Positions 8,112 to 16,665 of a stretch of 64,000 nucleotides of DNA are shown here, piece after piece; the first letter of the stretch is position 1, and the number at the start of each line of letters is the position of its first letter. The translations under genes and the position numbers were made by a program. A model generated the notes under the pieces. That model saw only the letters and a program-made list of their open reading frames with translations. It ran no database searches and was not told the origin of the DNA. The stretch is taken from the NCBI RefSeq assembly GCF_000425285.1, contig NZ_AUDD01000013.1, forward strand, positions 31,229-95,228. Reading direction: 5' to 3'. Origin of the DNA: Acidipropionibacterium jensenii DSM 20535. Its GTDB lineage: Bacteria > Actinomycetota > Actinomycetes > Propionibacteriales > Propionibacteriaceae.

Positions 8112-8680
8112 CATCGGGAGCACCCGACACGCCGGACGACGGGGACGATCGCCCGGACCGCCGGGAAGAGACCACGGCGGGCATCAGGCACCGACCTCCG
8201 ACCGGCGCCGGGGGAGCGGGTCAACTGCAACGGCGTGTCACCCCCACCTGGGCGCTGGCCGTGCTGGTCGGGGCGGGCGGCTGCCTCGGGACACTCCTGC
8301 GGGCGGTGCTGGAGAGCGCCGCGGCCGCCCCGCACGGCGACCTCCCGGTGACCACCCTGGCCATCAACCTGGTCGGCTCGGTGGTGCTGGGTGCACTGCT
8401 CGAGGGGCTGGCGCGCACCGGGGACGACGTCGGAGCCCGCAAGGCGGTGAGGCTGGGGGTGGGCACCGGAGTGATCGGCGGGTTCACCACCTACTCGACC
8501 TTCGCGGTGGAGGCCGACCGGTTGATCGGCGGCGGTTCGCCGCTGCTCGGTCTGGGCTATGCGGTCGGGTCGGTGGTCGCCGGGGTGCTGTGCGCCATCG
8601 GGGGGATCGTGCTGGCGCGCTGGTTCGTGTCCCGGTCGGCCGGTCGGCGTGACCGCGCCAGGACGGGGGAGAGCCGATGA
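8108..8680 (+). CDS. fluC: Fluoride channel FluC/CrcB, subunit 1
   Basis: Four-helix membrane channel subunit that lets cytoplasmic fluoride escape. About 190 residues with the family signature GGFTTYSTF (about 124-132) and the conserved pore Asn in AINLVGSVVLG (N87). An extra hydrophilic N-terminus of about 45 residues precedes helix 1. GGAGG precedes the ATG, which overlaps the usp stop, and its own stop overlaps the next fluC by ATGA. Paired, non-identical FluC genes in Gram-positive bacteria commonly act together as heterodimers (family knowledge). Confidence 0.93.
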   Translation: MTSGAPDTPDDGDDRPDRREETTAGIRHRPPTGAGGAGQLQRRVTPTWALAVLVGAGGCLGTLLRAVLESAAAAPHGDLPVTTLAINLVGSVVLGALLEGLARTGDDVGARKAVRLGVGTGVIGGFTTYSTFAVEADRLIGGGSPLLGLGYAVGSVVAGVLCAIGGIVLARWFVSRSAGRRDRARTGESR

Positions 8681-9036
8681 TCTGGTTGTTCGTCTCTCTG
8701 GCCGGTGGGCTGGGATCTGCCGCCCGGTTCATCGTCGACTCGTGGGTCGCCCGTCACAACCGTTTCAACACGCCGCTGGGCACCATCGTCATCAATGTGA
8801 CCGCCTGCTTCATCCTCGGCCTGGCCACCGGGATGGGGATCGACCACACCATGACGCGGTCCTGGACGTCGGTGATCGGCACCGGGTTCTGCGGCGGCTA
8901 CTCGACCTTCAGCACCGCCTCGGTGGAGGGGGCGCGGCTCATCCTGGTGGGCCGACCGTGGGTCGGGCTGGTGCATGCCGGCGGGATGCTGGTGCTCTGC
9001 CTGCTGGCGGCGGGACTGGGGATGACGCTGGGCTGA
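8677..9036 (+). CDS. fluC: Fluoride channel FluC/CrcB, subunit 2
   Basis: Second FluC subunit, 119 residues, close to the minimal family length, with four predicted helices. The signature is altered to GGYSTFST (73-80) and the pore Asn lies in IVINVTACFILG (N40). The Gly-Ser pair found after that Asn in subunit 1 is Thr-Ala here, so the two subunits are not equivalent and an obligate heterodimer is plausible. Translated by overlap from subunit 1; last gene of the operon. Confidence 0.92.
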   Translation: MIWLFVSLAGGLGSAARFIVDSWVARHNRFNTPLGTIVINVTACFILGLATGMGIDHTMTRSWTSVIGTGFCGGYSTFSTASVEGARLILVGRPWVGLVHAGGMLVLCLLAAGLGMTLG

Positions 9037-9088
9037 GGCCGCAGTCGAGCGGCGCTCAGCCCAGCGTCTCGAACTGGCTGGACGACAC

Positions 9089-9949
9089 TCAGCCCAGGAC
9101 CGCCAGCTCCTCCTCGGTGAGCTCCAGGTCGGTGGCCCTGAGGGAGTCCAGGATGGTCGCGCTGCGGTGCGATCCGGGAATCGGGATGACGTGCGGTCCC
9201 TTCGTCAGCTCCCAGGCCAGAATCACCTGGGCGCGGCTGACGGAGCGGGCATCGGCGATCTTCTGGAAGGGTTCGAAGAGCGCCTGGTCGAGGGCCGCCC
9301 GGTACCCGCCCAGCGGGCTCCACGCCACGAATGCCAGGCCGAGCTCCCCGGTGACCTCGATCTCGGGCTCCGAGCTGCGGAAGCCGGGGGAGAACTGGTT
9401 CTGCACCGCGACCAGCCGGTCCCCGAGGATCCGGTGGGCCAGACGAATCTGGTCGGGATTGGCGTTGGAGATGCCGACCACCGAGGCCACCTCCTCGTCG
9501 ATGAGGTCGGCCAGCGCGCCGATCACCTTCTCGTAGGGGACGTCGGGGCTGGGACGGTGGGAGTACAGCAGATCGATGGTGTCGACCCCCAGCGCGCGGG
9601 CCGACTCGTGGGCGCGCTCCTTGAGATGGTCGGGATCGTCATCGATCCCCCAGGTGGGCCTGCCGTCGGTGAAGTTGCGGAAGTGACCGACCTTGGTCGC
9701 GATGGTGACCCGCGACTGGTCCCCCGACCAGGTGCGCAGCGCCTCGGCGGCCAGCTCCTCGCCGTACTGCGGGGTGTCGCCGGAGGGATAGTAGGCCCAG
9801 GCGGTGTCGATGTGGGTGACGCCGGCGTCCAGGACGTCGTGAATCACGGAGATCGCGGTCGCCCGGTCGGGGCGTCCCTCGATCGCCAGCGGCATGTTGC
9901 CGTAGGAGATGGCGCTGGCCTGGTAGGGGCCGAGCTTGCGGTACTTCAT
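9089..9949 (-). CDS. Aldo/keto reductase
   Basis: NAD(P)H-dependent (beta/alpha)8-barrel oxidoreductase, 286 residues. The active-site Asp lies in HIDTAWAYY (D48), the catalytic Lys in TIATKVGHF (K86), and a YSHRP motif forms the His region. A C-terminal KGPHVIPIPGSHRSATI segment gives the NADPH-binding strand typical of AKR proteins. Start at the ATG at 9949, preceded by GGGAGGA; longer readings run into a tRNA gene. The substrate is unknown; YdhF/AKR11-like proteins are the nearest match by eye. Confidence 0.85.
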   Translation of the reverse strand: MKYRKLGPYQASAISYGNMPLAIEGRPDRATAISVIHDVLDAGVTHIDTAWAYYPSGDTPQYGEELAAEALRTWSGDQSRVTIATKVGHFRNFTDGRPTWGIDDDPDHLKERAHESARALGVDTIDLLYSHRPSPDVPYEKVIGALADLIDEEVASVVGISNANPDQIRLAHRILGDRLVAVQNQFSPGFRSSEPEIEVTGELGLAFVAWSPLGGYRAALDQALFEPFQKIADARSVSRAQVILAWELTKGPHVIPIPGSHRSATILDSLRATDLELTEEELAVLG

Positions 9950-10058
9950 CGGATCCTCCCGAGTGCGAGGTGAGAAGGGGAAAGCGTCAATCCCGACCCT
10001 ATCCACGAGTGGTCGTCCGACGGCTGCCGACCCGGGTCCCCAACGTTGCCAGAAACGG

Positions 10059-10102
10059 CGAATGGCTCGTGACCAGATCTTCATCCGGTCACGAGCCATT
10101 CG
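10059..10102 (-). terminator. Hairpin terminator after tRNA-Leu
   Basis: Perfect 16-bp stem: CGAATGGCTCGTGACC (10059-10074) with GGTCACGAGCCATTCG (10087-10102), 12-nt loop. It lies directly 3' of the minus-strand tRNA-Leu, so it most likely ends that transcript. No long T-tract, as usual for GC-rich actinobacteria. Confidence 0.75.
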
Positions 10103-10109
10103 CATCGTG

Positions 10110-10192
10110 TGCGCGAGAGAGGAGTTGAACCTCCACGTCCCAAGGGACACTGGCACCTGAAGCCAGCGCGTCTGCCATTCCGCCACTCGCGC
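10110..10192 (-). tRNA. tRNA-Leu (anticodon CAG)
   Basis: Class II tRNA of 83 nt read on the minus strand. Acceptor GCGCGAG pairs with CTCGCGC; the anticodon stem CTGGC/GCCAG encloses loop TTCAGGT with anticodon CAG; a long variable arm (TGTCCCTTGGGACG) and the T-arm GGTTCAACTCC follow. The 3' CCA is not encoded. Confidence 0.95.
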
Positions 10193-10284
10193 ATGGACCC
10201 GCCGTGCGAACCCAACCCGGAAAACATAGCACGGCTTCGGCAGATGAGGAAAATTGCAGGTCGCGGTGGAGGACCCGGCGACCC

Positions 10285-10383
10285 CAGCGCACGAACGGTG
10301 ATCACAGCGCACGAATGGCGGTGACAACGGCGATCGGAGGTGACAACGGCGGCGACAGCGCACGAACCGCGGTGACAACGGCG
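10285..10383. repeat. Short direct repeats upstream of GAP-like gene
   Basis: Block CAGCGCACGAAYSGCGGTGA followed by CAACGGCG occurs at 10305-10332 and 10356-10383 (26 of 28 identical), with a partial copy CAGCGCACGAACGGTGATCA at 10285-10304 and an extra GGTGACAACGGCG between. They end about 20 bp before the next start codon, so they could be regulator sites or slipped-strand repeats. Confidence 0.65.
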
Positions 10384-10401
10384 GTTGCGTACAGTGACTG
10401 C

Positions 10402-11154
10402 GTGTTCGAACTTCTGGCCGCCGCACTGGCCCTGGGCATTGCCGGCTTCGACCCGCTGGGTTCGGTGGTGCTGGTCGCGGCCCTGGGCCTGGGCGCCCGG
10501 CGAGCCGGGGTCATCGCGCTGGGTGGGGTCTCGGTGGGCACCTCCCTGCTGCTGGCCCTGGCGGGAACCTTCGGGCTGACCGAGCTCGCCCGGCGGATGG
10601 GCATCCACCCCCCGCACATCCCCCACCCGGTGTGGCTGGTGGCGATCGCCGCGGTCGGACTGGCCCTGGTGATCTGGGGGATCGTCTACCTGCGTCAACG
10701 CTCAACGCCCCCCGGCAGCGGAGACGACGGCGTCGACGGTGACGGCGGTGAACCCGAGCAGGCCACCGATCAGCGGGCCGGCGGACGGGCCCGTCCCCGG
10801 TCCTCCAGCGCGCGCGCTCTGGCGCTGAGCGGCCTGCTGGTCGGACTGTCCTCGCTGGCCGATCCGGCCTTCTGGGCGATGGTGGTCCACGCCGCACGCT
10901 GGACGCGCCGGTCCTGGACGATCACCGAGGCGCTGATCTGGGTGGTGTGCAGCCACAGCCTGCTGATCACCCTGGTGGTGGTCTATCTGGTGGTCGGTGC
11001 GACACGGGTCGAACATCTCGTCGGCGAGGTCACCGGCTCCCACGCCACCGCGGTGCGACGGCTCGTCGGCATCGCGGCGGTCGGGTTCGGCGTCGTCCTG
11101 CTGATCGACGTCGCGGTGGCGATGACCACCGGGTCGTGGTGGTTCAGTCTGTGA
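10402..11154 (+). CDS. GAP/LysE-like integral membrane protein
   Basis: Membrane protein of 250 residues with about six hydrophobic segments: three near the N-terminus, a charged Gly/Asp/Arg-rich loop (about 105-140), and three near the C-terminus. The layout and SGLLVGLSSLADPAFW resemble GAP (Sap) family proteins of actinobacteria, linked to glycolipid export in mycobacteria; identity at this level is tentative. The GTG at 10402 follows TACAGT (10390-10395) by six bases with no Shine-Dalgarno, a leaderless pattern. Its end overlaps the convergent cutinase gene by 11 bp. Confidence 0.65.
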   Translation: MFELLAAALALGIAGFDPLGSVVLVAALGLGARRAGVIALGGVSVGTSLLLALAGTFGLTELARRMGIHPPHIPHPVWLVAIAAVGLALVIWGIVYLRQRSTPPGSGDDGVDGDGGEPEQATDQRAGGRARPRSSSARALALSGLLVGLSSLADPAFWAMVVHAARWTRRSWTITEALIWVVCSHSLLITLVVVYLVVGATRVEHLVGEVTGSHATAVRRLVGIAAVGFGVVLLIDVAVAMTTGSWWFSL

Positions 11155-12499
11155 GGTCCCGCTCGACCGGCACCCGTCGGCGTCCCGACCTCCGGACCCC
11201 GACCAGCACCCCGCCGGCGATGCCCAGCGCCAGGCCGACCAGTCCGGCGCCGATCGCCACCAGCACCTGGGGACGCCCCCACGATCCTGACTGCACCCCG
11301 ATCGTCTGACCCCGCGGCACCGGCCGACCCTTGGATGCGGCCGCACCGACCGCATTCGCCCGCGCGGCGACGGCGTCCAGGGTGGCCCTGAGCACCTGCG
11401 GGGTGTAGCGCCGGTGCACCACCAGACCCGACTGCAGTTCGGAGTCGAGGGTGGACTGCATGGTGAGGATTCGCGCCATCGCCGGCGCCGCGTCGCACAC
11501 CGGGTCCCCGGCCAGGCAGATCGAGAAGGTCCCCGGATATGCCGTCGCCGGTATCAGAGCCTGATGGTCGGCGATGTCGGTGCGCGCCGCCGACATGTCG
11601 AAGGATCCCTTGTGGACGTCGATCGTGGTCTGGATGAGAGTCCTCACCTGGGCGCCGCGGTTCTCGCCGGCGGTGCCGACCTGTCCCCTGAGGTAGTACA
11701 GCAGGGCCGCCAGCCCGATCGAGTTGAGCGGGGCCGTCCCGGAGAGCTCCTGGACGTTCTGGCCCGGATGATGGTCGGGATTGCCGGCCAGGATCGCCCC
11801 GGCCAACCGGGTGCTGACGTCGGTGCGGGCCAGCGCCTCGGTGATCGCCTGGGCACCCTGGGAGAATCCGGCGAGCACCACCCACTCCCGGGGGCAGCGC
11901 TTCGACTGGCTGGTGAGCAGGGCCGACAGCCGCGTCGCACCGGTGGCGGCGGAGTCGAAGTACTCGGTCGAGGGCATCGTCTGGTCGAACAGCAGGGAGC
12001 TCATCGAGGCGTTCCGCAGGGTCAGCGGGTCGGACGCCTGGTAGTCGAGCCAGACCTGACGGACCGTCCCGCGCCCTTGCCATCGACTCGCCAGGGCGTC
12101 GCGGATGCCGGTGATGGTGGTCCCGTAGGGGGCCTTCTCACCGGAGCCGCGCACCCCCACGAACATCAGTGAGGCGCAGGGCTGGCTGGACGCCCTGGCC
12201 GAGGACACCGGCACCCCTCGCCACCCCTTGCCGGACGCCGCGCCGGCCCCGACCGCAGAGGGCCGGGCTGAAGAGGATCCAGATGGGGATGCCCCGGTCG
12301 AGGACGCAGGGGCCGGCCCGGCCGGGGAGTCCTGGGCGACCGAGCTGCCCGAACCGCCCGAGCTGTCCGAGCCACTCGAGTCGCCGGGGTCGGCGGCGGC
12401 CGCCGGGGCGGCGAGCAGACTCAGTGCCAGCACCAGACTGATGAGTCGAGCCGGCTTCCCGAGGTGGTGGTGCAGCAGGGAGTGCAGTCGGGAAGCCAT
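11144..12499 (-). CDS. Membrane-anchored cutinase-family serine esterase
   Basis: Exported alpha/beta hydrolase, 451 residues. Signal peptide (about 1-36, LISLVLALSLLAAPAAAA), a Ser/Gly/Pro-rich linker (about 37-105), then a cutinase domain with nucleophile Ser in VVLAGFSQGAQ. Conserved cysteines occur in SSQPCASLMFVG and AGDPVCD. A C-terminal helix (VLVAIGAGLVGLALGIAGG) followed by RRSGRRR anchors it to the membrane. Mycobacterial relatives hydrolyse lipid esters; the substrate here is unknown. Start at the ATG at 12499, directly before the signal peptide. Confidence 0.85.
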   Translation of the reverse strand: MASRLHSLLHHHLGKPARLISLVLALSLLAAPAAAADPGDSSGSDSSGGSGSSVAQDSPAGPAPASSTGASPSGSSSARPSAVGAGAASGKGWRGVPVSSARASSQPCASLMFVGVRGSGEKAPYGTTITGIRDALASRWQGRGTVRQVWLDYQASDPLTLRNASMSSLLFDQTMPSTEYFDSAATGATRLSALLTSQSKRCPREWVVLAGFSQGAQAITEALARTDVSTRLAGAILAGNPDHHPGQNVQELSGTAPLNSIGLAALLYYLRGQVGTAGENRGAQVRTLIQTTIDVHKGSFDMSAARTDIADHQALIPATAYPGTFSICLAGDPVCDAAPAMARILTMQSTLDSELQSGLVVHRRYTPQVLRATLDAVAARANAVGAAASKGRPVPRGQTIGVQSGSWGRPQVLVAIGAGLVGLALGIAGGVLVGVRRSGRRRVPVERDLTD

Positions 12500-12563
12500 G
12501 GCCCCAGTCAACCAGTCGTCGCCAGCGCTACCCGTGTCGGTCCCAGAGGAGCGGTGGGAGTCC

Positions 12564-13025
12564 TCAGTCGACGATGAAGGTGCCCGTGATGCTCGTCGAG
12601 TCCAGCTCGCTGGTGCGGATGGCGAACCGGACCTGCACATTGGCGGCGTCGTCGGGTGCCGCTAGCCGTGCGGTCGGCAGGGCGTGGACGGTGTGGATGT
12701 AGCGGTGCGCCGGACCGGGCGGCGGGAAGGGGCCGGAGTAGCCGTCCTCCTGGGCGTCATTGACCCACTGGCGCGCACCCGACGGCAGCGGACCGCCCTC
12801 GGGAATCTCGGTGACGTCGGCCGGGATGTCGGCGAGGATCCAGTGCCAGAATCCCGACCCGGTCGGTGCATCGGGGTCGTAGATGGTGATGGCGTAGGAC
12901 CTGGTGCCCTCCGGTCCCGGTGTCCAGGACAGCTGGGGGATGACATTGCTGCCGCCCACATTGGGGTGCGCGTAGGTCAGACCGATCGGCTCGCCGTCGG
13001 TGATGGAGGTGCTGGTGAGTTCCAT
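12564..13025 (-). CDS. YbhB/YbcL-family PEBP-like protein
   Basis: Small single-domain protein of 153 residues of the phosphatidylethanolamine-binding / Raf-kinase-inhibitor family. The ligand-binding motif DPDAPTGSGFWHWILADIPA is intact (about 49-68), as is the second motif YSGPFPPPGPAHRYIHTVHAL (about 95-115). AAGGA lies upstream of the ATG. Bacterial members are cytoplasmic or periplasmic with no firm role. The gene stands alone between the cutinase and helicase genes. Confidence 0.9.
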   Translation of the reverse strand: MELTSTSITDGEPIGLTYAHPNVGGSNVIPQLSWTPGPEGTRSYAITIYDPDAPTGSGFWHWILADIPADVTEIPEGGPLPSGARQWVNDAQEDGYSGPFPPPGPAHRYIHTVHALPTARLAAPDDAANVQVRFAIRTSELDSTSITGTFIVD

Positions 13026-13187
13026 GTCGACTCGTCCTTCCTCGTGGAGTGGGTCCCATCCTGCCGCCTGGACCCGCGGTTCGCTCGGACAACCGGCTCA
13101 TCGGGCGCTGCGGCTCCGGCGGTTCGGCCCGGACCGGCCCGCTCCGGGGAGATCCGCACCGGATCAATCAGGTCAGTGCTGTTTCTG

Positions 13188-15782
13188 TCAGTCCATCCGG
13201 GCGAAGGCCCGGGTCCGCAGGACGAGCTCGTCGGCGTCGTCGCACTCGTCGAGATCCACCGTGGCGGCGATCGACCAGTCGTGGTTGCCCTCGGGATCGT
13301 CGATGATCTGGCGCACCAGCCAGATCCGCGAACCGCCCCGGCCGGACTCCTTCTCGACCATGAACAGGGCCGGGGAACGGGCGTCGGGCCCGTCGTTGAG
13401 CTTCTCGTGCTCGTCCCAGTAGGCGCCCAGGGCGTCCTCCCAGTCGTGGACCTTCATCGGGGAGCCCTCGGGCTCCAGGGCGGCCAGTCCCTCGAAGTCG
13501 TCGTCGGCGGCCAAAATCACCTTGCGGAACATCGCATTGCGCAGCGCCACCGTGAAGGCCCGCCGGTTGGAGGTGAAGGTCCGCACCGGACGGACCTCCT
13601 CGGCCCCCTCCTCCTCGGGTGGATGGGTCAGCGCCTCCCACTCGTCGATGAGGGAGGAGTCGGTGGTGCGGATCACTTCCCCCAGCCAGGCGACGATGTC
13701 GGCCAGATCCTCGGTCTGCTCGGCCTCCGGCACCGTCTGACGCAGCGCCCGGAAGGCATCGGTGAGGTAGCGCAGCACCAGCCCCTCGGACCGTTGCACC
13801 TTGTAAAAGGCGCAGAACTCGCCGAAGGTCATCGCCCGCTCGTACATGTCGCGGACGATCGACTTGGGGGACAGGGCGTCGGCCGGCACCCACGGGTGGG
13901 AGGGCGCGAAGATCTCGAACAGGGCGTCCAGGGTCTCGGCCAGCGGCTTGGGCCACTCGACCTCCTCGAGGGCGTCCATCCGCTCCTCGTAGTCCATCCC
14001 GTCGGCCTTCATCTCGCCGATCGCCTCGCCGCGGGCCTCGTGCTGCTGGGCGAAGAGCAGGGTCATCGGGTTGTCGAGGGTGGCCTCGATCACCGAGACG
14101 ACGTCCAGGGCGTGGTTCTCGGACTCCGGGTCCAGGGTCTCGATGGCCTCGGCGGCGAAGGAGCTCAACGGCTGGTTGAGGGCGAAGTCCTCCTGCAGGT
14201 CCTCGTTCATGGCGTAGCGGCGCCCGCCCGGGGTCGGCTCGTCGAGCCGGTGCACCACCCCGGAGACCAGCAGAGCGTGGCCCAGCTGGAGGGACCGACG
14301 GTAGAGACGGCGTCTCTCCCGCGGGTTGCTCGTCGCCCCGTCGATGAGGTGCTTGGCGGCGACCACGGTGTCCTCGTCGCGCGACAGCAGGTTGAGCAGC
14401 ATCGCGTCGGTGATCCGCATCCGGGCGTGCAGGGTCTCGGGGGTCGAGTCGATGAGCTTGCGGAAGGTCTCCTCGTCGTAGTTGACGAACCCGTCGGGGG
14501 CCTTGTGCTTCTGGATCCGGCGGGCCTTCTTGGCGTCCCCGCCGGCCTTGGCCAAGGCCTTGGCATTGGCGACGACGTGCTCGGGAGCCTGCGCGACGAC
14601 GTAGCCGACGGTGTCGAACCCGGCGCGACCGGCCCGCCCGGCGATCTGGTGGAACTCGCGGGACTTCAGCACCCGCATCCGGGAGCCGTCGAACTTGGTG
14701 AGGGCGGTGAACATCACCGTGCGGATCGGCACATTGATGCCGACCCCCAGGGTGTCGGTGCCGCAGATCACCTTGAGCCGTCCCTGCTGGGCCAGGGTCT
14801 CCACCAGACGCCGGTACTTCGGGAGCATCCCGGCGTGGTGGACGCCGATCCCCGCCGTGATGAACTTGCGGACCGTCGAGCCGAACCCCTTCGAGAACCG
14901 GAAGTCGGCGATCTCGGCGGCGATGGCGTGGCGCTCCTCGGTGCTCACCAGCTTCATCGAGGTGAGCGACTGGGCGCGCTCCAGGGCGAGCCGCTGGGAG
15001 GGATGGACGATGTAGACCGGCGCCTTCCCGTCGTCGACCAGGTTCGCGATGGTGTCGTGGTCGGACTCCATCGACCACTCGTAGAGCAGCGGGACGGGCC
15101 GGGTCACCCCGGTGATGATCTCGGTGGGCCGTCCGGTGTCGGTGGTGAGGTTCTCGGCGAGCTGGGAGACGTCGCCCAGGGTGGCGCTCATGATGATCTG
15201 CTGGGCCTGGGGCAGCTCGGTGAGGGGCACCTGCCAGGCCCAGCCGCGGTCCGGGTCGCCGATGAAGTGGAACTCGTCCATCACGACCTGGTCGACCGCG
15301 GCGTGACGGCCCTCGCGCAGGGCGATGTTCGCCAGGATCTCGGCGGTGCAGCAGATGATCGGGGCGTCGGGGTTCACCGAGGCGTCGCCGGTGACCATTC
15401 CCACCCGGGCGGCCCCGAAGATCTCGCACAGGGAGAAGAACTTCTCGCTCACCAGGGCCTTGATGGGGGCGGTGTAGTAGGAGCAGCCGCCGCCGGCCAC
15501 ACAGGCGAAGTGGGCCGCGGTGGCGATCAGCGACTTCCCCGACCCGGTCGGGGTGGTGACGATGACATGGGAGCCGGTGACGATGTCGAGGATCGCCTCC
15601 TCCTGGTGCTCGTACATCTCCAGGCCGTCGGCGGCGACCGCCCTCTCCAGGTGGTCGATCGCCATGTCCGGATCGATCGCCCGGGCGCCGGGGGAGTCCC
15701 AGCCGCGGGGACGCTCCCCCCGGTCGGTCTCGACAGGGGGACGGCCGTCGACCATGTCATCGAGTGCCTCGGCCAGTCGCAC
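13188..15782 (-). CDS. DEAD/DEAH-box helicase with DUF3516 C-terminal domain
   Basis: Superfamily 2 helicase of 864 residues. Walker A is TPTGSGKS (about 76-83), motif II is MDEFHF (a DEFH-type box), motif III SATL. Motif VI QIAGRAGRAG and the single-strand contact TDTLGVGINVPIRTV mark a Ski2/HelY-like core. The C-terminal half (about 480-864) fits the DUF3516 domain common in actinobacteria. An RNA-processing or repair role is likely but not shown. GTG start with GAGGAG 7 nt upstream. Monocistronic by context. Confidence 0.9.
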   Translation of the reverse strand: MRLAEALDDMVDGRPPVETDRGERPRGWDSPGARAIDPDMAIDHLERAVAADGLEMYEHQEEAILDIVTGSHVIVTTPTGSGKSLIATAAHFACVAGGGCSYYTAPIKALVSEKFFSLCEIFGAARVGMVTGDASVNPDAPIICCTAEILANIALREGRHAAVDQVVMDEFHFIGDPDRGWAWQVPLTELPQAQQIIMSATLGDVSQLAENLTTDTGRPTEIITGVTRPVPLLYEWSMESDHDTIANLVDDGKAPVYIVHPSQRLALERAQSLTSMKLVSTEERHAIAAEIADFRFSKGFGSTVRKFITAGIGVHHAGMLPKYRRLVETLAQQGRLKVICGTDTLGVGINVPIRTVMFTALTKFDGSRMRVLKSREFHQIAGRAGRAGFDTVGYVVAQAPEHVVANAKALAKAGGDAKKARRIQKHKAPDGFVNYDEETFRKLIDSTPETLHARMRITDAMLLNLLSRDEDTVVAAKHLIDGATSNPRERRRLYRRSLQLGHALLVSGVVHRLDEPTPGGRRYAMNEDLQEDFALNQPLSSFAAEAIETLDPESENHALDVVSVIEATLDNPMTLLFAQQHEARGEAIGEMKADGMDYEERMDALEEVEWPKPLAETLDALFEIFAPSHPWVPADALSPKSIVRDMYERAMTFGEFCAFYKVQRSEGLVLRYLTDAFRALRQTVPEAEQTEDLADIVAWLGEVIRTTDSSLIDEWEALTHPPEEEGAEEVRPVRTFTSNRRAFTVALRNAMFRKVILAADDDFEGLAALEPEGSPMKVHDWEDALGAYWDEHEKLNDGPDARSPALFMVEKESGRGGSRIWLVRQIIDDPEGNHDWSIAATVDLDECDDADELVLRTRAFARMD

Positions 15783-15983
15783 GATCTCTCCTCAGGGTTG
15801 CCGCACAGGGTCTGGCCCACGCTATCGGACCCGTCTGACAGGAACGTCCGGGAGGGGAGAGTGGCAGAGGAGAGAGGACCGGGGAAGAGGCGAGCAGCGG
15901 GCACGAGAGAGGGAACCGCGGAAGGCCCCGGACACCCAGGGTCGGTTTGGGCCCGCCGAGCGCGCGTCGGCATGATGGGGGCC

Positions 15984-16640
15984 ATGAGTTCTGATCCGGC
16001 GCCGACGGTGGAGCGCCTCCCTCTCCCCGAACCGGTGCTGGCCTCGCGGATCGTGGCGGTGCTGCCCGATGTCGCGGCCGCCGACCTGTTCGCACCCGTG
16101 GAGGTGATGGTCGAGGAGGGGATCAAGGTCTTCAGCCTGCCGGCCGGGGATCTCGAGAGGTTCACCACGGTGACCTCGGTCTTCGGGGCCCGCGCCAGTT
16201 TCGCGGTGCACGGCGTCATGACGATCGACGAGATCGACCCGCTGGTGGCGGCCGGGGTGTCGATGTGTCTTCCGGTGGCTGCCGCCCCCGAGCTGCTCGC
16301 CGAGCTGCGGGCCGCGGGGATCGCCGCCGCCCCCGACGCGCTGACCCCCATCGAGGTGAGGGCGGCCTGGGCGGCCGGCGCCGACGCGGTCCAGGTGATC
16401 CCGGCCGATCTGGGCGGGGCGACCTACGGGGAGAGCCTGGCGGCGCTGGCTCCGGGAGCCGTCTGCGTGCCGCGTGGCGGTGTGGGGAGTTACGCGATGC
16501 GCAACTGGCTGATGGCCGGCGCCCCGGCGGTCTGCTTGGACGACACCCTGGTCGGCGACGCCTGCCGCGGCGGCACCCTGCCCTCCCTGCGGGAACGGTG
16601 CCGTTCCGTGCTGGCGGTCATCACCGACATCCGGGCCTGA
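15984..16640 (+). CDS. KDPG/KHG aldolase-like TIM-barrel protein, Schiff-base Lys apparently absent
   Basis: About 218 residues matching the class I Eda fold: VVAVLPDV near residue 24, GARASFAVHGVMT, and GADAVQVIPADLGGATY near residue 139. In active KDPG aldolases the last strand reads AVKxFPA with the Schiff-base Lys; here Gln replaces it (AVQVIPA). The C-terminal VPRGGVG phosphate loop resembles the family PTGGV. It may therefore be a diverged enzyme with other chemistry. ATG at 15984 preceded by GGGGG; ATG at 15972 is an alternative. No Entner-Doudoroff genes are adjacent. Confidence 0.7.
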   Translation: MSSDPAPTVERLPLPEPVLASRIVAVLPDVAAADLFAPVEVMVEEGIKVFSLPAGDLERFTTVTSVFGARASFAVHGVMTIDEIDPLVAAGVSMCLPVAAAPELLAELRAAGIAAAPDALTPIEVRAAWAAGADAVQVIPADLGGATYGESLAALAPGAVCVPRGGVGSYAMRNWLMAGAPAVCLDDTLVGDACRGGTLPSLRERCRSVLAVITDIRA

Positions 16641-16665
16641 GGGCCGGCAGCCCGGCTCTCCGGGT

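Noticed and set aside
12684..16640. 1318-codon open frame on the plus strand opposite the helicase
   Set aside because: It is the antisense of the helicase gene, with His/Gly/Arg-rich composition typical of GC-rich shadow frames. Only its last part (15984-16640) shows a real protein family.
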